Source: an uncultured Clostridium sp.
GTDB taxonomy: Bacteria; Bacillota; Clostridia; Oscillospirales; Acutalibacteraceae
DNA: 48,679 nucleotides
Direction: 5' to 3'
NCBI GenBank assembly: GCA_902471875.1
Contig: CABRLN010000015.1
Location: 1 to 48,679, forward strand
A model generated the notes under the pieces. The model searched no databases and was not told the origin of the DNA. It was given only the letters and a program-made list of their open reading frames with translations. Shown here piece by piece: positions 44,135 through 48,679 of this stretch. Within the stretch, counting starts at the first letter, position 1. The number at the start of each line of letters is the position of its first letter. Position numbers and translations under genes: made by a program.

Positions 44135-45934
44135 TTAGTTTTCTTTCTTTTTGGCTGATTTATTTTTCACATATACAACTGTTGTTCCCAATACAAGTGC
44201 AAGCATCATGCCTGATACCCAAATAAATATTGTTTTATTTGCATCTTCAGCAGGTGCTGAAACCTGACCGAAATGATAACCTGTAACAGGTGAAGCTGAT
44301 TTGCCTGTTGTTTGTGCTGTTGTATTTGTTGCTGTAGTACTGCTTGTTGTACTTGTATTACCGGCAGTAGTAGTGTTACCTGTTGTTGTAGTTGACTGTG
44401 AATCTACCCTTGCTGCTGCAAGTTCAAGAGCCTTAATAAGCTCGTCTGAAATTTCACCGTTTACTTCCATATCACAGTTAGCCTGTGCAGTTTTTATAGC
44501 TGTAATTGTATCAGCATCATATTTGCCTGTAGCTTTGTCAAGATATCCTAGCTTAACAAGAAGGCTTTGTACCTTATCAATTAACTCTTGTGAGTATTGA
44601 CCTGCAATCTGCTTTGCAATAGCTGTATCTGACATAAGCACATTGTACTGTTCTAATGTAATAAAGTCTTCAGCACTCATTTCTGACGCTGTGAAATAGT
44701 CATGCAGAGCAACCAATGTGTTATCGTCAAATACACCTGTAATTTCTGCTGTATAATAACCAAGATCTGTTAATCTTTTCTGCATATCTGCAATTTCTGT
44801 ACATCCTTCAACATCATACTCACCATAGCTGATTACACCATCCTCAAGTGGTGTTGGAGGAAGAGTAGGAGCCTCAGTTGGAGCTTCTGTAGCAACTTCT
44901 GTTGCTTCTGTAGCAGCTTCTGTTGCTTCTGTTGCTTCTGTTGCTTCTGTAACTGCTTCTGTAGCAACTTCTGTTGCTGCCTCTGTTACAGGTTCTGTCG
45001 CATCTTCTACCTCATCATTGCTGTCTGATGTATTTGCTCCAGCTTTAACCGGAGCATTTTCACTTTTGATTGCGTTCATAAATTCAGGACCAACAACACC
45101 GTCAACCTCTATCTTAGCGGCTGTTTGGAATTCTTTTACGCAAGCAGCTGTGTATGTGCCATAATAACCTGTTACTTCATCATCAAAGTAGCCAAGGTCC
45201 TTTAGCATTTGCTGAACTTCTTTAACTCTGTCACCCTGTGAACCGACTTTAAGATAGCTTGATGCACTGCTTGAAGAGTTTGAATTTGATGAACCTGTTG
45301 AATAATCTGTTACTTCATATGAGCTTTCAGGCGGCTCTTTATCTGATCTGCCCAGTGAATCAAACGAATAAGTTACACCGTCAATAGTTCTTGATGTACT
45401 GTCAACATACTCACCGTTTTCATAATAGAAAGAATCACCGTCAAATTTAACCCAACCGCTTTCAGGGTAGCTAACACCAACAATTTTATACCACTCAACC
45501 CAACTTACTGCACTTAGGCTTCCGTAAATAATACCCCAGTTTGTACCACGAGCATCAATAGCATTGCCGCTACCTACATAAATACCAACATGACCCGGCT
45601 TGTGTAAACCAAGACCGTGAATATTTGGAACCCCATTGGATACATAACCCCAGTCAAGACCAGCTGACTGTGAGCTTGATACCATGTCTGTACGAACACC
45701 GCCTACACCGTTATAGCTGTAAATTAGACCTGAACAGTCAACAGCACCGTATGAGGCACCGCCCCATACATATGGCCAACCCTCGTTATAAGCGTTAAGA
45801 GCATATGCACATAAACCAATACCTGTACTGGTTTCTGCTGACATTGAAACTGTGCCTACTGTTATTACTGAAAAAATCATAATAATTGACAGTAAAAGCG
45901 AAAGCACTACCTTTCCTTTACACTGTTTGTGCAT
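44135..45934 (-). CDS. surface NlpC/P60 peptidoglycan hydrolase with PG-binding repeats
   Basis: A 599-residue exported protein. The order is: signal peptide (1-33); NlpC/P60 domain (about 36-155) with Cys67 in AVDCSGLIY and His115 in PGHVGIYVG; one choline-binding-like repeat (GWVKFDGDSFYYENGEYV, 160-177); a PG_binding_1 domain (about 228-290); a Thr/Glu/Ala repeat (311-358); two more, weaker, PG_binding-like segments (about 375-435 and 450-505); a Thr/Asn-rich stalk (513-548); a membrane span (568-590) and a basic tail. It likely cleaves stem peptides while held to membrane and wall. No LPXTG is present. A long structured leader precedes it. Confidence 0.88.
   Translation of the reverse strand: MHKQCKGKVVLSLLLSIIMIFSVITVGTVSMSAETSTGIGLCAYALNAYNEGWPYVWGGASYGAVDCSGLIYSYNGVGGVRTDMVSSSQSAGLDWGYVSNGVPNIHGLGLHKPGHVGIYVGSGNAIDARGTNWGIIYGSLSAVSWVEWYKIVGVSYPESGWVKFDGDSFYYENGEYVDSTSRTIDGVTYSFDSLGRSDKEPPESSYEVTDYSTGSSNSNSSSSASSYLKVGSQGDRVKEVQQMLKDLGYFDDEVTGYYGTYTAACVKEFQTAAKIEVDGVVGPEFMNAIKSENAPVKAGANTSDSNDEVEDATEPVTEAATEVATEAVTEATEATEATEAATEATEVATEAPTEAPTLPPTPLEDGVISYGEYDVEGCTEIADMQKRLTDLGYYTAEITGVFDDNTLVALHDYFTASEMSAEDFITLEQYNVLMSDTAIAKQIAGQYSQELIDKVQSLLVKLGYLDKATGKYDADTITAIKTAQANCDMEVNGEISDELIKALELAAARVDSQSTTTTGNTTTAGNTSTTSSTTATNTTAQTTGKSASPVTGYHFGQVSAPAEDANKTIFIWVSGMMLALVLGTTVVYVKNKSAKKKEN
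44861..45004 (-). repeat. in-frame Thr-Glu-Ala coding repeat
   Basis: About 48 codons encode variants of TEA, TEV and TEAP in tandem inside the NlpC/P60 gene. The DNA shows recurring GCTTCTGTTGCTTCTGTAGC-type units on the plus strand. It acts as an extended linker. Such repeats expand and contract easily, so the length may vary between strains. Confidence 0.85.
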
Positions 45935-45969
45935 TGGACTAAACCTCCTTATAATTTAGAACAATATCC

Positions 45970-46093
45970 ATTGTTACAAAACATAACGGACAGAGTGTAT
46001 TTTGGAACGCCCCTAATTCACCCTAACCGTTTGAGAAATTTTGCTGCCGGATATGTAAAATTATGTGTAATAAAAATTACAACCGGTAACAAT
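45970..46093 (-). promoter_or_regulatory. structured 5' leader of the NlpC/P60 gene, possible c-di-AMP riboswitch
   Basis: The minus-strand RNA is closed by a perfect 8-bp helix, ATTGTTAC (46093-46086) with GTAACAAT (45977-45970). Inside are a TGTAAT-TTTT-ATTACA hairpin (46081-46066), CCGGCAGC, and AGGGTGAATTAGGGGCG (from about 46024). GGGTGAAT and a following AGGG occur in ydaO/yuaA c-di-AMP riboswitches, which often precede cell-wall hydrolase genes. The length (124 nt) also fits. However, the second stem and the CCGUCAGCUAAC block are not clearly matched. A minus-strand TATAAT at 46172-46167 could start this leader. Confidence 0.4.
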
Positions 46094-46397
46094 TTAGTTA
46101 CAGTTTAGCATACCCCCCTGTAAAAAGCAAGGATTTTTTGAAAATACTTCATATGTTACAATTTTTATTATATACACAATGTTAATTTTATACATTTTTA
46201 TACATTAATTATTTACAGTCAAATCTGAAAAAAATCAGATTATATGGCATTTTTTTGATATTTAAAGAGCTATTTGTAAAAATCATATAACCTTTTAGCC
46301 TTTTTTGTTGTCAAAAGTACTTAATTGTGTTCTTTAAGCTTTATAAACACAACGTATTGTATTTAATGTTAATTTCAATATTTGAATTTATGAGCAA
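46094..46397. other. AT-rich intergenic region upstream of the NlpC/P60 leader
   Basis: No gene is seen. It contains the candidate minus-strand -10 box (46167-46172), an AATCTGA/TCAGATT hairpin around 46215-46236, and long A/T runs. The promoter -35 could not be assigned. Confidence 0.4.
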
Positions 46398-46440
46398 ATT
46401 ATTAAGTAAAAATTACAAATTGTAATATTTGCTTAATAAT
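46398..46440 (-). terminator. terminator-like hairpin after the Gx transporter gene
   Basis: ATTATTAAG (46398-46406) pairs with CTTAATAAT (46432-46440), with inner ATTACAA/TTGTAAT pairing. It is all A/T-rich and lies 38 bases beyond the stop. Confidence 0.5.
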
Positions 46441-46478
46441 TCTCTCATCTGTTTTTGTAATTTTTATTATAGCTATAT

Positions 46479-47045
46479 TTATTTTTGCTCTGTTTTAAAC
46501 TTGTTATTCGTTTTTGCTGGAATATCTTTATTATTTATTTTACTAAATATTTTTAATGACGAAACCTTTTTAACTATCATTCCATTAATTGCTCCGGCTA
46601 AAATTCCTCCAAGTATTAGGTATGGCAAATATGTAATAACAGCAGTTGTATTCATTATAACACCTGCACAAAATAATTGACCTATATTGTGGAATATTCC
46701 TCCGCAAATACTCGCAACAGTTGTCTTTGTTTTAAAAACAACCATAGCAAGACACATTACACCAAAGCTAAGCAATCCGCCTGCTGCACTATATACCAGT
46801 GACAATGCTGTACCAAACAGCAATGCATTCAGAATAAGCCTGCCTACTAAGACAAATAATGCTTCTTTTTTTCCGCAAGTACACATTGTAAAGAGTATTA
46901 CAATGTTTGCTAACCCAAGCTTTATTCCGGGTATTATTACAGGGATATCCACAGCACGTTCTACCCAGCTTAAAATAAAAGCCGCAGCAAGCAGCATTGA
47001 CACAAGTGTCAGCCGCTTTGTTTTTTCAAGATTAAATTGCTGCAT
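46479..47045 (-). CDS. Gx transporter family membrane protein
   Basis: A 188-residue protein with about five membrane spans and Gly-X repeats (IPGIKLGLANIVILF, GGILAGAINGMI). It belongs to the family named Gx transporter, formerly heptaprenyl diphosphate synthase component I, and resembles small ECF-type substrate-binding units. The substrate is unknown. The start at 47045 follows GGAGGAG. It overlaps the end of the NusG-II gene by 14 bases. The NusG-II/Gx pair downstream of apbE suggests a role in flavin- or quinone-linked membrane redox functions, by inference. Confidence 0.85.
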   Translation of the reverse strand: MQQFNLEKTKRLTLVSMLLAAAFILSWVERAVDIPVIIPGIKLGLANIVILFTMCTCGKKEALFVLVGRLILNALLFGTALSLVYSAAGGLLSFGVMCLAMVVFKTKTTVASICGGIFHNIGQLFCAGVIMNTTAVITYLPYLILGGILAGAINGMIVKKVSSLKIFSKINNKDIPAKTNNKFKTEQK

Positions 47046-47403
47046 CAAACTCCTCCTTGCTATCGCCCTGTACTTCTACCACCGTTTGTGATGGCAGGCA
47101 AATTATATTTTCGTTTACCTTTGATATTCTTCCTTTTTGCTGGCATATTTTATCGGGACAGTCGGAATGCTGCACATATATTTCACCATTATTAACAATT
47201 ATATTTAGCATTATATTGTTTTTACCCTGAACTTCGATGGTAGTATTTTGATTTAAATCAACTGTTTGTACCACCTTACCGCCTACCTTAATAACAGCTG
47301 TGTTACCTGTATAGGAATTAAAATTTGCCAAAGCTATCCATGATATACAGACTACAATAACCAGTGCAAATAATATAATTGGTATTATTTTTTTAGCTTT
47401 CAT
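47032..47403 (-). CDS. NusG domain II-containing membrane-anchored protein
   Basis: A 123-residue protein with one N-terminal membrane anchor (about 7-27). An extracellular NusG-II-like beta domain (about 35-115) follows, with AVIKVGGKVVQTVDLN, YVQHSDCPDKICQQKGRIS and ICLPSQTVVEV. The two cysteines in SDCPDKICQQ are conserved in the family and could form a disulfide or bind a cofactor. It regularly neighbours Gx transporter and ApbE genes. Function is not established. Confidence 0.88.
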   Translation of the reverse strand: MKAKKIIPIILFALVIVVCISWIALANFNSYTGNTAVIKVGGKVVQTVDLNQNTTIEVQGKNNIMLNIIVNNGEIYVQHSDCPDKICQQKGRISKVNENIICLPSQTVVEVQGDSKEEFDAAI

Positions 47404-47415
47404 AACTTTTCTCCA

Positions 47416-48462
47416 TTAGCTGCGTTCAATTACTGCATATTCCCTATTGTTAAGCATTTTTATACTTTCTTCAAGAGTATCGGTAATTATAACTTTATTA
47501 TCATCGGTTACAAGAATAACATCTATATCTTTATGTGTTTTTGCAAATTCTACAGCCTTTTCTGTACCCATTACAAACAGAGAGGTTGAAAGACAGTCGC
47601 ATTGTGTACCGTTTGTACCTATTACAGTTACAGAAATCAAACCATTATCAGCCGGCTTACCTGTTGACGGATCAAGTATATGCCAATATCGTTTTCCATT
47701 ATCATCTGTAAAATATCTTTCATAGTTGCCTGAGGTTATAACAGCCTTGTCTGTAATGCTTAAAATACAAAAATCACTATTACTGTCTATAGGATCTTTT
47801 ACAGCTATATTCCAGTAACTTCCGTCAGGCTTTGTTCCTACAGCCTGTACATTGCCTCCAAGATTAATAAGTGCCGAATTAACACCGTTGCTTTTAAAAA
47901 TTTTTGCTATTTTGTCGCCTGTGTAGCCTTTAGCAGACGAGCCTAAATCTACAGCGTAGTCTTTTGGAATGGAAACAGTATTATTTTTAACTGTTATCTT
48001 TTTATAGTCAACCTTTTTCAAAAGCTTTTTTAGGGTGCTGTTATCAGGAACCTTATATTCATTAGTAGTAAAGCCCCATTCTTTTAAAACAGGATAAATT
48101 GTCATGTCTGTAGCACCGTTTGTTTCTTTTGATATTTTATTTGCATAGTTAATAAGACTTGATGTATCCTTTGATACTTTTACAGCAATACCACTGTTAG
48201 CATTTATTTTATAAATATCGCTGTTTTTGTCAGTTACACTAAAACTTCTTTCAAGCATTTTAATTTCTTTTTCAGCTTGTGAAATTGCATTTTCAGCGTT
48301 TTCTCCATAAGCTTTTAGTGATATAAATGTATCCATTGCAAAAAGCTCGCTTGTGTGTTCAGCTACATCTAAAGCTGAATTGCTGTTATTTGATTCTTCT
48401 GATACTGAACACCCAGACAACAATAGTAAAATTACAATTGTTGAAAATAATAATTTTTTCAT
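47416..48462 (-). CDS. apbE: FAD:protein FMN transferase (ApbE), lipoprotein
   Basis: A 348-residue lipoprotein. The signal peptide ends in the lipobox LLSGC (Cys18), which places it outside the membrane. ApbE motifs are TSELFAMDTFISLKAYG, VDLGSSAKGYTGDKIA, the substrate loop ALINLGGNVQAVGTKPDG, YWHILDPSTGKPAD and the Mg2+-site segment near VTVIGTNGTQCDCLSTSL. ApbE attaches FMN covalently to Thr/Ser of extracytoplasmic redox proteins. No FMN-carrying acceptor lies in the window. The start follows AAGGAG. It is the first gene of the apbE-NusG-II-Gx operon and adjoins the right terminal repeat. Confidence 0.93.
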   Translation of the reverse strand: MKKLLFSTIVILLLLSGCSVSEESNNSNSALDVAEHTSELFAMDTFISLKAYGENAENAISQAEKEIKMLERSFSVTDKNSDIYKINANSGIAVKVSKDTSSLINYANKISKETNGATDMTIYPVLKEWGFTTNEYKVPDNSTLKKLLKKVDYKKITVKNNTVSIPKDYAVDLGSSAKGYTGDKIAKIFKSNGVNSALINLGGNVQAVGTKPDGSYWNIAVKDPIDSNSDFCILSITDKAVITSGNYERYFTDDNGKRYWHILDPSTGKPADNGLISVTVIGTNGTQCDCLSTSLFVMGTEKAVEFAKTHKDIDVILVTDDNKVIITDTLEESIKMLNNREYAVIERS

Positions 48463-48518
48463 TTTTACTCCTTCTATGATCTGTGTTAACTTGTAATGAA
48501 TATATAAATTTATTATTT

Positions 48519-48542
48519 ATAAATTATGATTTAGCGAACTAA
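48519..48542 (-). repeat. right copy of the 24-bp terminal inverted repeat
   Basis: Exact reverse complement of 78-101. It begins 57 bases upstream of the apbE start, so it may overlap that gene's promoter region. Flanks differ from the left copy on both sides. Confidence 0.8.
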
Positions 48543-48679
48543 TAAAAAACAAGCAGAAGAAAAAACTTTAACTAGAACTATCCAGAGAATGTACTGTTAC
48601 TAACGTGGATCCAAGGTCACTGACCTTGGTCGTTTAAGGTGGGTTTCAAAAGGGAGGAAATCGAAATTCCTCCCTTTGT
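48543..48679. repeat. hairpin-rich, probably repetitive right end
   Basis: No gene is seen. It has two strong hairpins: CCAAGGTCA/TGACCTTGG (48611-48629) with a single-base loop, and AAAGGGAGGAA/TTCCTCCCTTT (48649-48677). The window ends on the second. This composition is unlike the AT-rich spacers elsewhere and suggests an interspersed repeat or the edge of another transcription unit. Confidence 0.45.

Noticed and set aside
44281..44310. Sortase signal SPVTG in the NlpC/P60 protein
   Set aside because: It is not LPXTG and lies about 17 residues before the membrane span, so simple membrane anchoring is more likely.
44861..45004. CRISPR-like tandem repeat
   Set aside because: Units are short, imperfect, in-frame and have no spacers; they encode a Thr/Glu/Ala linker.
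1..48679. Prophage, integrative element or insertion sequence
   Set aside because: No integrase, transposase, relaxase or phage structural gene was found; the terminal inverted repeat alone is not enough.

Overview
The window is AT-rich chromosomal DNA from a low-GC Gram-positive bacterium of the Clostridia, most like the Ruminococcaceae/Oscillospiraceae. The evidence is a T-box leader, strong AAGGAGG ribosome sites, the Firmicutes gene orders tig-clpP-clpX-lon-engB and lepB-rbgA-rnhB-yraN, a RelQ-type alarmone synthetase, YitT and DUF896 proteins, and a secreted NlpC/P60 protein with Thr/Glu/Ala repeats. Species cannot be fixed from the sequence. No rRNA, tRNA, CRISPR, transposase or phage gene was seen. 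Nearly all of the window is coding.

Layout. 0.2-2.3 kb: ridA and ilvA behind a T-box. 2.3-12.3 kb, minus strand: a GpsA-like dehydrogenase, a PPK2 polyphosphate kinase, an aminoglycoside-phosphotransferase-fold kinase, a FUSC membrane protein, YitT, a Sir2 deacylase and a P-type ATPase. 12.5-14.4 kb, plus strand: DUF896, a TtcA-like PP-loop protein and RelQ. 14.5-24.8 kb, minus strand: lysA, engB, lon, clpX, clpP, tig, a metallophosphoesterase and thrC. 25.0-36.9 kb, minus strand: a Ter-type stress locus. 37.1-44.0 kb, plus strand: a Ter-type C-C bond lyase, then lepB-rbgA-rnhB-yraN-dipeptidase, then a TRSP phosphoribosyltransferase and a StiP-PELOTA protein. 44.1-48.5 kb, minus strand: a surface NlpC/P60 protein with a structured leader, then Gx transporter, NusG-II and ApbE genes.

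The most interesting system is the Ter locus. Its structural half (rhomboid, YceG, TelA, four TerD-domain proteins, Ca2+-type P-ATPase, HAD phosphatase) reads leftward. A separate S1C protease gene lies just upstream. The predicted small-molecule 'biosynthetic module' (CitE-like lyase, PRTase-TRSP, StiP-PELOTA) reads rightward and is split by five housekeeping genes. No ATP-grasp ligase or TerC is visible. The rhomboid gene, first in the operon, carries a one-base frameshift. Hairpins separate TerD, ATPase and HAD, which suggests graded read-through.

The two ends of the window carry the same 24-bp sequence in inverted orientation next to hairpin-rich, apparently repetitive DNA. The window may therefore be a natural contig bounded by interspersed repeats.
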